From Erysipelotrichaceae bacterium (GTDB taxonomy: Bacteria > Bacillota_I > Bacilli_A > Erysipelotrichales > Erysipelotrichaceae), in the NCBI GenBank assembly GCA_017539105.1, contig JAFYHQ010000036.1, positions 1-35,419 of the forward strand: 35,419 nucleotides of DNA, given 5' to 3'. The notes beneath the pieces are model-generated. The model was not told the origin of the DNA. It saw nothing but the letters and a program-made list of their open reading frames with translations, and searched no databases. Shown here piece after piece: positions 8,788 through 16,735 of the stretch. Numbering within the stretch: the stretch's first letter is position 1; each line of letters starts with the position of its first letter. A program made the position numbers and the translations under genes.

Positions 8788-9864
8788 TCAGTCGTTTACC
8801 CAGATCTTCTCGGTTTTATAGATTGCGTCGTGGTGTACTGTCTGGTAAACCGGATCGTGCCAGACATCCCTGTAGACGGCATCGTGGTGCTTTGTATAGG
8901 AATCATACTGCTTGCAGTATTCTTCTCCGACACTGACATATTCGTTATGCCATCCCCCGCATGTTGAAGAGTTCGCAATATGCGCATTGGCCTCGGCGCC
9001 GGTGTCAAATTGAGCTCCACACTGGTTGCATACATAAACCTGCTTCTGATCTGCACCCCATAAAGCACAGTAAGTGACTTCCTCATCCCAGGCCTCCGAT
9101 ACCAGGACCGACTCCCAGTATCCGGCTGTGACAAGCACCTCCTCGTCCCAGGCTTCTGCCACAAGCACCTGGACATACTCCCAGTGGCCCTTCTGTCCCG
9201 ATTCAGGATCCGGAGCCGGCGGTGTGGAAGGAGTATCCGGAGTGGATGGCGTACTCGGAACAGACGGAGTCAAAGGATTCAAAGGGCTGGATGGCTTCTT
9301 TCCGGTATTGTCCCCGGACGGCGTATCGATTACCTCGGCTGCCGGTTCACCCAGATGGAGATGGACATGCCCGCTGTATTTTCCGTTGGATCCGGGAAGC
9401 CAGAGCCTTGCATTCTCCTCGTCGGCCCTGTCCAGGTAGTATACGACTGTCCCTTCCGGGGAAACGATTGTTACCTTGTACTGGAACCTGTCGTCATCTG
9501 ATTCTTCGATGATGCCGGTCTTGGTCTCATCGTCAGTCGTTACATCTGGATTGCTGAAGGTGAACTCCCAGTAGGTCGGATTGTCTTCATTCGAGATCCA
9601 GGTACCGTTCATCAATGAAGGATCATAATGCTTCTTCTCGATCGTGTTTACAGGAATCGTACTCTCCGCTCCTTCAGCAGGCTCAGGATCTTCGATGACC
9701 GCATCCGGGTCCTTCTGATGGTGAAGCGGGATCGCTATTTTATACTGTTCAATGTATGGGTCAAGCAAATCCTGACTGTAGGCACAACAGACTCCTATCG
9801 AAAGAAGCAGTATGAGAATCAGAAGAATCCCAGTTCTTTTTGTTTTATTGTCATGTGTGTTCAT
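8788..9864 (-). CDS. Membrane-anchored extracellular protein with Pro/Ser/Thr linker and C2HC zinc-finger-like C-terminus
   Basis: A 358-residue protein with an N-terminal hydrophobic segment (residues 11-29) acting as signal or anchor; there is no good lipobox. Residues about 80-170 form a beta-rich domain (NGTWISNEDNPTYWEF and so on). A Pro/Ser/Thr linker covers 183-222. The C-terminal part has two copies of an AEAWDEEV/SEAWDEEV motif (237-263), then Cys279-x2-Cys282-x12-His295-x6-Cys302, a C2HC zinc-finger-like pattern. His-rich tandem motifs of the type HHDAVY/HHDAIY end the protein. Such tails are known from phage and ICE proteins of Firmicutes but have no assigned role. Its start overlaps the 65-aa gene by 14 bases, with GGAGA before the ATG. 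Probably a surface component of the same module as the adhesin. Confidence 0.6.
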   Translation of the reverse strand: MNTHDNKTKRTGILLILILLLSIGVCCAYSQDLLDPYIEQYKIAIPLHHQKDPDAVIEDPEPAEGAESTIPVNTIEKKHYDPSLMNGTWISNEDNPTYWEFTFSNPDVTTDDETKTGIIEESDDDRFQYKVTIVSPEGTVVYYLDRADEENARLWLPGSNGKYSGHVHLHLGEPAAEVIDTPSGDNTGKKPSSPLNPLTPSVPSTPSTPDTPSTPPAPDPESGQKGHWEYVQVLVAEAWDEEVLVTAGYWESVLVSEAWDEEVTYCALWGADQKQVYVCNQCGAQFDTGAEANAHIANSSTCGGWHNEYVSVGEEYCKQYDSYTKHHDAVYRDVWHDPVYQTVHHDAIYKTEKIWVND

Positions 9865-10048
9865 GGTCGATCTCCTCCTTAATCATATTTCCCAGTTCTG
9901 TTTCGCTGCATGAAGGTGCATCGATCTCAAACGGGTAGACGCACTCAGAATTACTGTTGCTGCTGAATGCATATCTGTATCCATTCACCCTGCACCATTT
10001 AATCACCAGCTTGCATACCCTGTCGTTTGATGTATTGTATCTAATCAT
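9851..10048 (-). CDS. Small uncharacterised protein (65 aa), first gene of the surface module
   Basis: The ATG at 10048 has a near-perfect AAAGGAGG seven bases upstream; the longer frame would start inside the promoter region. The product has 65 residues, no membrane segment, a basic N-terminal half and an acidic C-terminal half, and four Cys. A sigma-A type promoter sits 25 to 52 bases upstream. The reading frame ends inside the start of the next gene (14-base overlap), so the two are translationally coupled. No family recognised. Confidence 0.6.
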   Translation of the reverse strand: MIRYNTSNDRVCKLVIKWCRVNGYRYAFSSNSNSECVYPFEIDAPSCSETELGNMIKEEIDHEHT

Positions 10049-10072
10049 AGTTGATCCTCCTTTATTCAGATC

Positions 10073-10100
10073 TTTATAGAGATATAGTGCCAATGATCAA
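10073..10100 (-). promoter_or_regulatory. Sigma-A type promoter of the surface module
   Basis: On the minus strand TTGATC (10095-10100) and TATAAA (10073-10078) are separated by 16 bases. It lies just after the terminator of the rep operon and ahead of the 65-aa gene. Confidence 0.5.
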
Positions 10101-10124
10101 CAATATATTGCCAGATCATATAAA

Positions 10125-10175
10125 AAGAGCCGACAAATGGATCCGGATATAATCCTCGTCCACAAATCGGCTCTT
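10125..10175 (-). terminator. Terminator of the par-rep operon
   Basis: AAGAGCCGA (10125-10133) pairs with TCGGCTCTT (10167-10175), and the inner bases extend the stem with TGGA/TCCA. On the minus strand the stem is followed by TTTTTAT. It lies about 60 bases after the stop of the RepA-like gene. Confidence 0.7.
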
Positions 10176-10178
10176 CTA

Positions 10179-10196
10179 AATCCACTATATGGGATT
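10179..10196. repeat. Palindromic site AATCCACTATATGGGATT
   Basis: An 18-bp imperfect palindrome (AATCC/GGATT arms) downstream of the RepA-like gene. Its ATCCACTAT half matches the half-site of the inverted repeat upstream of parA (12829-12863), so both may bind the same partition or regulatory protein. Confidence 0.4.
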
Positions 10197-10238
10197 TGCC
10201 AGAAATAGTCAATAACGGTTCTGTGCACGCTATTCCGA

Positions 10239-11078
10239 TCACTTTTTTACATCGTCTCCTTCTCTCATCTTCTTGTGATTGGCAATCTGCTTCTGGATGA
10301 CGGACGATAGAAACGCTTTTGGATTCTGGATTCCAGAATAACCCGGATCGTTTCCCACCAAGGCAGTTGCTTCGGTAAATATCACAGAATACTCTTCGTC
10401 AGTTAATTTGTTTATGATCCGCATCTGATTCGGACCGAAACAGTTACAGCTGTCTTCTACATAGTCGACAACATCATTACTCCACTTGCTGCCATAGGAT
10501 GCTTCATCCATTCTGGCTATCTGAAGAGCAACAACCTTGCTTCTGACAAATCTTTCCCTATTAAAACCATTTGCGAATGTTTTACTGTTTCCGCCTTCTT
10601 TCAACAACAATATATTATCTTCTATATTATCAGTTATATTATTGAGTCCCATTTTGGGAGCACCTCCTGTCCCAATTTGGGACTCCCCCTGCACCGTTCT
10701 GGGACCCCCTGTCCCATTTTGGGACTCCCTATCCCATTTTGGGACTCCCCCTCCCAAATTGGGAGCATCTATCCCAAAAGGCTTTATTGCCTTGTATTTT
10801 GGAAATTCCACGTTGTTTCTGATATCCGTATCCCTGACCAGAAGGTTTCTGTCCAGAAGAGGTTTGATATATCTGATGTAGATATGTTTTCTATCAACAC
10901 CTATCCAATCGCCAATATACTGCATGGATCCGGTAAACCATGTCTCCCCATCCTGAGAGAAACCGTAGATCAGGGCATAGACAAGGAGCTCCTTGTCCTT
11001 GAGACCGAGCTCCTTTACCATCCATGACTGGATTACGATATACGTATCGTCCATAACCTTTGATTTTCTTTCAGGCAT
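10239..11078 (-). CDS. RepA-like replication initiator with helix-turn-helix N-terminus
   Basis: A 279-residue soluble protein. The N-terminal 90 residues (VIQSWMVKELGLKDKELLVYALIYGFSQDG, then a winged helix ending ...IKPLLDRNLLV) match the winged-helix start of RepA/replisome-organiser proteins of Firmicute elements. Residues about 100-145 are a low-complexity Gly/Pro/Gln linker encoded by an iteron-like DNA array. The C-terminal part (about 165-270) is a helical domain. Such initiators open the origin and load helicase. The gene follows parA and parB in one operon, an arrangement of theta-type plasmids and of elements that replicate after excision. Start at 11078: AAAGGAGAATTGAATT precedes the ATG. 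Confidence 0.65.
   Translation of the reverse strand: MPERKSKVMDDTYIVIQSWMVKELGLKDKELLVYALIYGFSQDGETWFTGSMQYIGDWIGVDRKHIYIRYIKPLLDRNLLVRDTDIRNNVEFPKYKAIKPFGIDAPNLGGGVPKWDRESQNGTGGPRTVQGESQIGTGGAPKMGLNNITDNIEDNILLLKEGGNSKTFANGFNRERFVRSKVVALQIARMDEASYGSKWSNDVVDYVEDSCNCFGPNQMRIINKLTDEEYSVIFTEATALVGNDPGYSGIQNPKAFLSSVIQKQIANHKKMREGDDVKK
10646..10785. repeat. Iteron-like array inside the repA-like gene, putative replication origin
   Basis: About seven repeats follow each other with starts at 10646, 10669, 10691, 10711, 10731, 10751 and 10771. The core is a palindrome such as TCCCATTTTGGGA or TCCCAAATTGGGA, joined by CTCCCC-like spacers. Four consecutive units are exactly 20 bp. Twenty is not a multiple of three, so successive copies are read in different frames; DNA, not protein, is what is conserved. 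Confidence 0.75.
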
Positions 11079-11114
11079 AATTCAATTCTCCTTTTCTTTT
11101 CCGGGATCTGAATC

Positions 11115-11972
11115 CTACTTCAGATCCCTTTTCTGTATTCCGTATCTTTCCATTATTGCCTGAATGGCCGACACAGCATTCTTTCGTAGATCCTGTATCT
11201 GCCATTCCTCGAGCTGCTGCTTCTCAAAGTTCAGCTTCCTGCTGTGATCCTGGACCCTGTCCAGGTATCTATACTCCCTGTTGAAATTCTGGTTGCTGAC
11301 GGACATCTGCCTGTCATCAGCTTTCTGATTTCTCTTTTCCATATAGGCTACACAGCTGCCTGCATTTTTGACATCCATATAATTTCTGCTGTTGACAATC
11401 CAGGAATCGTCCAGCATCTTCTGTATGGTCCTTTCGGAAACGCTGAGATAGTCAGCAAGCCATTCGACCTTCCGGCCGTCTCCCCTGACGATCTCTCCCT
11501 TCTTCTTTTTCGATTCATAGGTCTGATTAGCTGTGAAGAAGAGGTTGTACTGTTCCAGAGGATCGTAGTCTCTGGCCTTGTTTCCGATCAGACGGATAAG
11601 ATCCTTGTCTTCGTCGGACAGATTTCTTCTGTTGACGGTACAGGGAAGTCCTTTCTCCACCGGTGAGATCAGCTGATTTCCCTTCCACTGGTATCTGAAA
11701 CCAGGATCTTCTCTGATCAGCGAGAGAAAAGCGGTATACCGTCTTTCTCCGCTCGTGATCTCGTATCTTCCGTCATTCAGTTCAATGACATCCAGAGGTA
11801 CATTGAGTCCGATCTCTCTTATAGATTCCTTTAGAGAATCATCTACGGAGAGCTCCTTCGAGTTGATTGGATTGGGCACGAGCTGTACGATCGGTATGAA
11901 TATCAGCTTGTTGGCCTTTGCATCATCGATGTCGGCCATGCTGTTGATGTTGTTGAACTTAAGATCCGTCAT
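11115..11972 (-). CDS. parB: ParB-family partition protein
   Basis: A 285-residue protein. The N-terminal ParB/Spo0J nuclease-like domain is clear: IPIVQLVPNPIN (residues about 26-37), a middle helix, and YEITSGERRYTAF (about 70-82) with the GERR motif. A helix-turn-helix (WLADYLSVSERTIQKMLD, about 170-187) would contact the centromere site. The C-terminus is helical. The ATG overlaps the parA stop (TAATG), with AAAGGAGG just upstream. ParB loads at parS and stimulates ParA to move the excised or replicating element. Slightly atypical because of a long insert after the GERR motif. Confidence 0.88.
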   Translation of the reverse strand: MTDLKFNNINSMADIDDAKANKLIFIPIVQLVPNPINSKELSVDDSLKESIREIGLNVPLDVIELNDGRYEITSGERRYTAFLSLIREDPGFRYQWKGNQLISPVEKGLPCTVNRRNLSDEDKDLIRLIGNKARDYDPLEQYNLFFTANQTYESKKKKGEIVRGDGRKVEWLADYLSVSERTIQKMLDDSWIVNSRNYMDVKNAGSCVAYMEKRNQKADDRQMSVSNQNFNREYRYLDRVQDHSRKLNFEKQQLEEWQIQDLRKNAVSAIQAIMERYGIQKRDLK

Positions 11973-12769
11973 TACAGGTTCACCTCCTTTCTAATCTCTT
12001 CCACAAGAGATCTGTAGTCCTTTCCCACCTTCGTGTTGGGATTGTCGATCATGAAATAGTCTTCGAAGAAGGTCTGCTTCTCCGCCGGCGCGATCTGGTT
12101 GGCTATCGTCGTACTGAAGACGATGTCAGGAAAAGATCTCCTGATCAGCTCTACGCATTCTCTGGAGACCTTTGTCCTGGTCGTCTTGGTGATGAGAATC
12201 ATGAAGTCGGGCTTGATATCCTCTTCCGCCTCATTGATTACCTTGCTGATATACCGGATCGTATAGTCCACTCCCTTGATGGCGTTCTTGTCGATATTGA
12301 CTGGAACGATGATAAGATCCGCCGCATAGACGCAGTTCTTCAGAATCGTCTTGTAGCTCGGGTTGTTGTCCAGAATGATCACGTCGTATTCGTCCCTGAT
12401 CGGATCGAGCAGCTTCCGTATCCTCATGACGGAGGTATTGGTCCTTTCCTGCTCCTCCATCAGATAGTCTTCCCTTGCCATCTCTTCAAGACAGTCAAGC
12501 CATTCAAGCTTGGACGGGATAATAAAAAGGTTCTCGAAGTCTGTACTGTAGATGACATCCTGAATGAGAACCTTCCCGTTGATCGCTTCCACGATTCCGT
12601 CTGTATTCTCGAAGTCCTCCAGGAACTTCGAACTGGTATTGCCCTGCAGATCAAGATCCACAAGCAGCACCCTGTATCCTTCATCGGCCAGTCCCTTGGC
12701 CAGGTTTATCGAAGTGGCGGTCTTTCCGGATCCGCCCTTCTGGTTGTTGCAACTTATAATTTTTCCCAT
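11972..12769 (-). CDS. parA: ParA-family partition ATPase
   Basis: A 265-residue protein beginning at the ATG at 12769, which has AAAGGT nine bases upstream; an upstream in-frame ATG lies inside that site. The deviant Walker A is NQKGGSGKTATS (residues about 9-20), Walker A' is VLLVDLDLQGN (about 35-45) and Walker B is VIILDNNPS (about 126-134). The normal D-x-P of Walker B-adjacent sequences appears as DNNPS. ParA ATPases form the DNA-bound gradient that segregates ParB-bound element copies. First gene of the par-rep operon; a long inverted repeat sits 60 to 95 bases upstream and is a likely operator or parS. Confidence 0.9.
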   Translation of the reverse strand: MGKIISCNNQKGGSGKTATSINLAKGLADEGYRVLLVDLDLQGNTSSKFLEDFENTDGIVEAINGKVLIQDVIYSTDFENLFIIPSKLEWLDCLEEMAREDYLMEEQERTNTSVMRIRKLLDPIRDEYDVIILDNNPSYKTILKNCVYAADLIIVPVNIDKNAIKGVDYTIRYISKVINEAEEDIKPDFMILITKTTRTKVSRECVELIRRSFPDIVFSTTIANQIAPAEKQTFFEDYFMIDNPNTKVGKDYRSLVEEIRKEVNL

Positions 12770-12828
12770 AATAAAAATACCTTTCATTAATAAAACTACA
12801 TCTCCATCTTCAAAATCTTGTTAATGAA

Positions 12829-12863
12829 ATCCACTACTGGATAATCAATATCCAATAGTGGAT
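12829..12863. promoter_or_regulatory. Inverted repeat upstream of parA, probable parS or operator
   Basis: ATCCACTACTGGATA (12829-12843) and TATCCAATAGTGGAT (12849-12863) are 15-bp arms with one mismatch around a 5-bp spacer; each arm is itself nearly palindromic. A related palindrome lies at 10179-10196 at the other end of the operon. Confidence 0.6.
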
Positions 12864-13091
12864 ATCTGAATGAATTATTTTTTATACATGATCTTATGTG
12901 AATCGGAATCACATTCATCGGAGTCTCACCGGTACAATCTGGCTGTACGCATTCCCTCGCAAGTATCATTGTCACAGTACAGTATCTTCGTCATGTCATC
13001 GCAGCACTTTTATGTTTATCGCATGCGCACGCAGCCGCTCGATGATAAAGACTTGTAACTGATTAAGTTAAACCATGTTTATGAACCAAAT

Positions 13092-13133
13092 AAAATTTGC
13101 TTGGTTATTTGTCAAAGAACCAAAGCAAATTTT
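13092..13133. repeat. 15/16-bp inverted repeat near the element end
   Basis: AAAATTTGCTTGGTT (13092-13106) and AACCAAAGCAAATTTT (13118-13133) are inverted copies with one bulged base, separated by 11 bp. Flanking bases give a third partial copy (GAACCAAATAAAATTTG). There is no T-run in the right place; a protein-binding or recombination site is more likely than a terminator. Confidence 0.6.
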
Positions 13134-13141
13134 GTTAGGAC

Positions 13142-13239
13142 GCCTATAACAGTGCCTCGCGAACTAACTCGAACTAAATTCGCAAATAACCTATAGAAGT
13201 ACCCAGCGATCTCACTCGAACTAAGTTCGCAAAAATAAC
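13142..13239. repeat. Two tandem ~50-bp direct repeats with tRNA-tail-like core
   Basis: Unit A (13142-13190) and unit B (13190-13239) share CCTATA, then AGT-CC, CGA-CT, ACTCGAACTAA-TTCGCAAA and ATAAC, about 80% identical by eye. Each contains a small palindrome (CGAACTAAGTTCG in B). On the minus strand both read TTCGAGT and, nine to ten bases on, GG-AC, recalling the 3' tail of the adjacent tRNA-Thr. Confidence 0.65.
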
Positions 13240-13278
13240 AAAAACTCCCGTATTCATCGAATAATGTGGGAGTTTTTT
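13240..13278 (-). terminator. Terminator hairpin after tRNA-Thr(CGU)
   Basis: CTCCC pairs with GGGAG and the inner TATTC with GAATA; both outer sides are A/T runs, so it can work on either strand. It lies about 8 bp from the 3' end of the tRNA. Confidence 0.7.
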
Positions 13279-13285
13279 AGTAAGA

Positions 13286-13361
13286 TGGTGCCAGCTATAG
13301 GACTCGAACCTACCACCTACGCGTTACGAGTGCGTTGCTCTACCTGATGAGCTAAGCTGGC
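13286..13361 (-). tRNA. tRNA-Thr (anticodon CGU)
   Basis: A full cloverleaf: acceptor GCCAGCT/AGCTGGC, D arm GCTC...GAGC, anticodon loop CTCGTAA, T loop TTCGAGT, encoded ACCA end. The top of the anticodon stem has one A-C mismatch. Its first base coincides with the last base of the stop codon of the FemX-like gene, so the two share a transcript. It is the likely integration site of the element to its left. Confidence 0.93.
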
Positions 13362-14344
13362 TAGATATTCAACGTAAATTCCCCTAACAGCTCCACTCTC
13401 TCGCTGTTTGGCAATTCCGTCTGCGAATATATTATATCAACTTCTTTGCGTTTTTGTTCATTAACTATATAATTCAGCAATAATTTATCGATCCCCAGCG
13501 GATCATTGCTGTCTTTCAGCAGTGTAAACAGATGCGAATGCCTTCCGGAATAATCCAGCATGCAGCAGATCCCCAAGGCCGGATTGACGCCATACGCCTT
13601 CTCATATTCATCGATGCACTTCAGAAGATACTTGTCATTATCCAAGGCAGCCTTACGTTCTTCGATCTTTTCCCTGAATTTATAATCCCCCTGATGCGAA
13701 AGGATATAATCCTCATGATCCTCGATGCTGTTCTTGAAACTCAATTTGGTCCGGTACGAATCCAGGCTTGCTTCATACGTTACCACATACTTCTCAAACG
13801 CATGATACAGTTCCGCTTCTTCCTTGGCTTTATACGTCTCGGCAATTTCCGGTTCCGTGATCGTCTTGATATCGAGAATGATATTCCGGTTGATCCGGAT
13901 GGGCTTATAAGTCTGTACATTCAGTTCATAGCTGTAAAGGCTCTTGGTCTTCTGATAACCCAGATTCTCCAGGCTGAAGATCAGATATTCATGGTCCTTC
14001 AAAGGAAGATCCGGTTCGATGATCAATGTATCCACTTTCTCATGTTTCAGAAAGATCGCCAGATCGTAATTGAACTGTTTCAACATTTCCGTGTCATAGT
14101 AATTGATCAGATAGCCTTTCGGAGCATAGGCAGAATACTTGGAGAAGAACAGCGATTTCTTCTTGATTAAAAGCATTGCCAATGCGGTAGAAACATTCAG
14201 ATCATTGTTGTAGCTTAAAAACAATGGCCGATAATCGTTCTTGATCATGTAATCGGCATAATACGTACTCTGATAGATGCTTGCATTGGGCTCGGTATAA
14301 GCCTGCAGATTGAATTCTTCGGCACTGATCGTCGCTAATTTCAT
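13361..14344 (-). CDS. FemX/FemAB-like peptidoglycan aminoacyltransferase
   Basis: A 327-residue soluble protein. It reads as a Fem-family ligase: an N-terminal acceptor-type fold with YQSTYYADYMIKN and SYNNDLNVSTALAMLL, then SKYSAYAPKGYLINYYD (the motif that in FemX/MurM reads R..P.GP...Y), two GNAT-like subdomains, and a helical arm (about residues 195-250) that in these enzymes is a coiled coil. Fem ligases move an amino acid from aminoacyl-tRNA to lipid II to build the cross-bridge. At 327 residues it is shorter than typical FemX (about 400). A TTGAAG-17-TATAAT promoter ends six bases before the ATG, and there is no ribosome site, so the message is probably leaderless. A tRNA-Thr gene follows directly. 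Confidence 0.7.
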   Translation of the reverse strand: MKLATISAEEFNLQAYTEPNASIYQSTYYADYMIKNDYRPLFLSYNNDLNVSTALAMLLIKKKSLFFSKYSAYAPKGYLINYYDTEMLKQFNYDLAIFLKHEKVDTLIIEPDLPLKDHEYLIFSLENLGYQKTKSLYSYELNVQTYKPIRINRNIILDIKTITEPEIAETYKAKEEAELYHAFEKYVVTYEASLDSYRTKLSFKNSIEDHEDYILSHQGDYKFREKIEERKAALDNDKYLLKCIDEYEKAYGVNPALGICCMLDYSGRHSHLFTLLKDSNDPLGIDKLLLNYIVNEQKRKEVDIIYSQTELPNSERVELLGEFTLNI

Positions 14345-14350
14345 AAGTCC

Positions 14351-14379
14351 ATTATAGTTTAATAGTATATTTTCTTCAA
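14351..14379 (-). promoter_or_regulatory. Sigma-A promoter within the end of truA, driving femX-like and tRNA-Thr
   Basis: TTGAAG (14374-14379), 17-bp spacer, TATAAT (14351-14356). The expected start, seven bases after the -10 box, is the A of the femX-like ATG. Confidence 0.7.
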
Positions 14380-15090
14380 ATACAATCCATGCGGATCGGC
14401 ATTGTATCTTCTTGTCGTTTTGCTTGGATGTTCCAGCATATCTTTAATATCTTCCAATGTCTTCTGTCCTCTTCCCAGATCGATCAGGGAACCCACCATG
14501 ATACGGACCATGTTACGCAGGAATCCCGTACTGGTGATGGTGATCTTGAGCAGATCGCCCTTTCGATCGATCGAAAATCGTGTGATATTGCGTACCTGAT
14601 CGGGATATTCTTTCAGACTGGAGGTATTGAAGGAAGTGAAATCGTGCTTCCCTATCAGCAAGGCGGCTCCTTCTTTCATCAGATCCACATCGAGTTTATA
14701 GAAACACTGATAGGCTCTTCCATCCAGGAAGACATCATACTCTCCCAGGTTGATCAGATATTCATAGGTCTTCTTTTTTGCGCTGTAACGCGCATGGAAC
14801 GCTTCGGATACTTCTTCGATCTTCATCACGTGGATGTCTTTGGGAAGCAGGGAGTTGAAGGAATACTTCAGACGGTATAGATTCTGCTTCTCATCCACAT
14901 CGAAATGAAAGACCTGCCCATAGGCATGTACGCCGGCATCGGTCCGGGAAGACATGACAATACGGATCTTCTTCGAGAAGATCGTTTCCATTACGTTTTC
15001 GATCACATCCTGAATCGCCAGAGCATTGATCTGGGACTGGAAACCGGCATAATTACGACCGTCATAGGCGACGGTCACTTTATATCTCAT
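14359..15090 (-). CDS. truA: tRNA pseudouridine synthase A
   Basis: A 243-residue protein of normal TruA length. Start MRYKVTVAYDGRNYAGFQ is the typical TruA opening, and the catalytic Asp is in SSRTDAGVHA (residues about 47-56). The C-terminal motif GFLRNMVRIMVGSLIDLG is also characteristic. TruA converts U38-40 of the anticodon arm to pseudouridine in the cytosol. The ATG overlaps the end of ecfT by four bases. An ecfA1-ecfA2-ecfT-truA order is common in Firmicutes, usually within the ribosomal-protein region, so this placement is as expected apart from the missing ribosomal genes. Confidence 0.95.
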   Translation of the reverse strand: MRYKVTVAYDGRNYAGFQSQINALAIQDVIENVMETIFSKKIRIVMSSRTDAGVHAYGQVFHFDVDEKQNLYRLKYSFNSLLPKDIHVMKIEEVSEAFHARYSAKKKTYEYLINLGEYDVFLDGRAYQCFYKLDVDLMKEGAALLIGKHDFTSFNTSSLKEYPDQVRNITRFSIDRKGDLLKITITSTGFLRNMVRIMVGSLIDLGRGQKTLEDIKDMLEHPSKTTRRYNADPHGLYLKKIYY

Positions 15091-15887
15091 AGATAGATCC
15101 TCGTATAGATGCTGAAGGCAAGAGCCAGCACGCAGATGATGACATACAGGAAATCCTGCAGATGGAAACGCAGGATGTGGTAGCGGGTACGCTCCGCTCC
15201 CGGGACGTAGCCTCTTGCTTCCATGGCATCGGCCAGTTCATAGGCCCGTTCGAAAGCGACCGAAAACAATGGCACGATCAGCGACAGGATCGAAGAGATC
15301 TTGGCGGAAAGATTGCCGTTCTCGAAATCGACGCCTCTGGATTTCTGGGCATTCATGATGCGTATCGTTTCTTCGATGATGGTCGGAATGAATCGCAAAG
15401 CGATCGAGACCATCAGGGCGACTTCATAGGTCGGGAACCTGATGATTTCCAATGGTTTCAGAAGCCATTCGATGGCTAAAGTAAGATCCAATGGCTTTGT
15501 CGTTGCCGTCAGCAAGGTCGTGAGCGAAATCATCAGCAAGAGTCTTACGATCACGAATAGGGTATTGAATACCGCATCGCTGTATAATTCAAATGACTTA
15601 TAGGTAAACAGAACATCTCCTGTTTTGACCGTCAATGTATTGATCACCAAAAGGAAGATCATCATCATGATCATCGGTTTGAAAGACTGGATGATCATGC
15701 GGATGCCGATCTTGGCAGAAATCAGTGCCAGCAGCACAAGAATGCCGATGGCTAAAAAAGCCCACCAGCTCTTAGGAAGGAAGATCGCAAAAATCATCAC
15801 GAAGAGTCCGATCAGTTTGGCACGGGGATCGAGACGATGCATGAAGGAATCGATTGGGATATATTTACCGAAAACCAGATTGTTCAT
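15087..15887 (-). CDS. ecfT: Energy-coupling factor transporter transmembrane protein EcfT
   Basis: A 266-residue membrane protein with about five helices (roughly residues 27-60, 62-85, 105-125, 150-170 and 240-262). It begins FGKYIPIDSFMHRLDPRAKL, the standard EcfT opening. The coupling motifs are SRGV (AQKSRGVDF) and EARGY (AMEARGYVPG), which contact the two ATPases. EcfT is the scaffold of group II ECF transporters that bring in vitamins through exchangeable S components. No S component is encoded nearby, so this is the shared module. Overlaps ecfA2 by four bases. Confidence 0.95.
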   Translation of the reverse strand: MNNLVFGKYIPIDSFMHRLDPRAKLIGLFVMIFAIFLPKSWWAFLAIGILVLLALISAKIGIRMIIQSFKPMIMMMIFLLVINTLTVKTGDVLFTYKSFELYSDAVFNTLFVIVRLLLMISLTTLLTATTKPLDLTLAIEWLLKPLEIIRFPTYEVALMVSIALRFIPTIIEETIRIMNAQKSRGVDFENGNLSAKISSILSLIVPLFSVAFERAYELADAMEARGYVPGAERTRYHILRFHLQDFLYVIICVLALAFSIYTRIYL

Positions 15888-16735
15888 TTGATCTGCCTTT
15901 TGATTTCTTCAGCAAGCTTTTCCAATGTCCGTGCCTCATCGGATAGCTTGAATCCTTTTTCTTTCAATTGGTTTCTAAATGTAACGATCTGCGGTTCAAG
16001 AAGATCGTATTCTTTGATCATATTCTTATCGTTAAACAGTTTCAAGGTCAGTCCATGATAGGCCACTTTGCCCTGATGCAGCAGTACCGTTTCATCGGCA
16101 TAGTTGTAGACCATCTCATTGTCATGGGTGACCAGGATGACTGTCTTGTGCAGGGTCCTGTTCATATCGACAAACAGTTCGATCAGCTGCTTTGCTCCCT
16201 TGGGATCCAGTCCTGCCGTCGGTTCGTCTAAAACGATGATTTTAGGATCGCAGGCGATGATTCCGGCAATGGCTACCCTTCTCTTCTGTCCTCCCGAAAT
16301 CTCCAAAGGAGAGCTGTTGTAAAGCTCCTCAGGGATATTCAGAAGCTTCAAGGCATCCTTCGCCCGTTGTGTCGCTTCTTCCTGACTGTAGCCGAAATTC
16401 AAAGGACCGAACGCGACATCCTTCAGGATCGTTTCTTCGAACAGCTGATACTCCGAAAACTGGAAGACTAGCCCCACATCCTTACGTAACGGTTTCAGGA
16501 AACGGATCTTCTTATCCGCAACCAGTTCATAATCCAGGATCTCCAGGCTGCCTGACGTCGGAAGCAAAAGCGCGTTCAGATGTTCGACCAGGGTCGACTT
16601 TCCTGAACCGGTTTCCCCGATGATCGCCGTAATGACGCCTTCCGTGATCTCCAGGCTGATGTCATCGAGTGCCTTGTGGGCATATGGCATATCCTTGTTG
16701 TAGACGTAGCTTAACGCTTTGAATTTAATTGCCAT
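15884..16735 (-). CDS. ecfA2: Energy-coupling factor transporter ATPase EcfA2
   Basis: A 283-residue ABC ATPase. Walker A is IIGETGSGKSTLVEHLN (residues about 37-53), the Q loop is VFQFSEYQLFEET, the signature is SGGQKRR and Walker B is IIVLDEPTAGLDP, followed by the switch His in VTHD. The QFSEYQLFEET sequence is diagnostic for EcfA2 rather than EcfA1. Its start overlaps the 3' end of ecfA1 by 25 bases. Works with EcfA1 and EcfT to power vitamin uptake at the inner face of the membrane. Confidence 0.95.
   Translation of the reverse strand: MAIKFKALSYVYNKDMPYAHKALDDISLEITEGVITAIIGETGSGKSTLVEHLNALLLPTSGSLEILDYELVADKKIRFLKPLRKDVGLVFQFSEYQLFEETILKDVAFGPLNFGYSQEEATQRAKDALKLLNIPEELYNSSPLEISGGQKRRVAIAGIIACDPKIIVLDEPTAGLDPKGAKQLIELFVDMNRTLHKTVILVTHDNEMVYNYADETVLLHQGKVAYHGLTLKLFNDKNMIKEYDLLEPQIVTFRNQLKEKGFKLSDEARTLEKLAEEIKRQIK

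Larger units (their letters stand above)
1..13285 (-). mobile_element. End of an integrated conjugative element with replication, partition, surface and T4SS modules
   Basis: Every supported gene from the left edge to about 12.77 kb is on the minus strand and belongs to a conjugative-element function: ParA, ParB, RepA-like initiator, sortase with adhesin, and VirB2/VirB6/VirB3/VirB4-like secretion proteins. The block stops at a repeat-rich non-coding stretch that touches the 3' end of a tRNA-Thr gene, beyond which ordinary housekeeping genes start. tRNA 3' ends are the classic target of tyrosine integrases, so the boundary is inferred to lie at about 13,286. No integrase, relaxase or coupling protein is visible; they would lie beyond the left edge, as would the other attachment site. 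A plasmid integrated at the tRNA is the alternative reading. Confidence 0.7.
12770..13285. other. Non-coding, repeat-rich element end
   Basis: About 515 bp with no supportable gene between parA and tRNA-Thr. It holds the parA-proximal inverted repeat, small palindromes such as TGTGA/TCACA (12898-12914) and GTACA/TGTAC, a long inverted repeat (13092-13133), two tandem ~50-bp direct repeats (13142-13239) and the tRNA terminator hairpin. The layout fits the arm region of an attachment site. Confidence 0.6.
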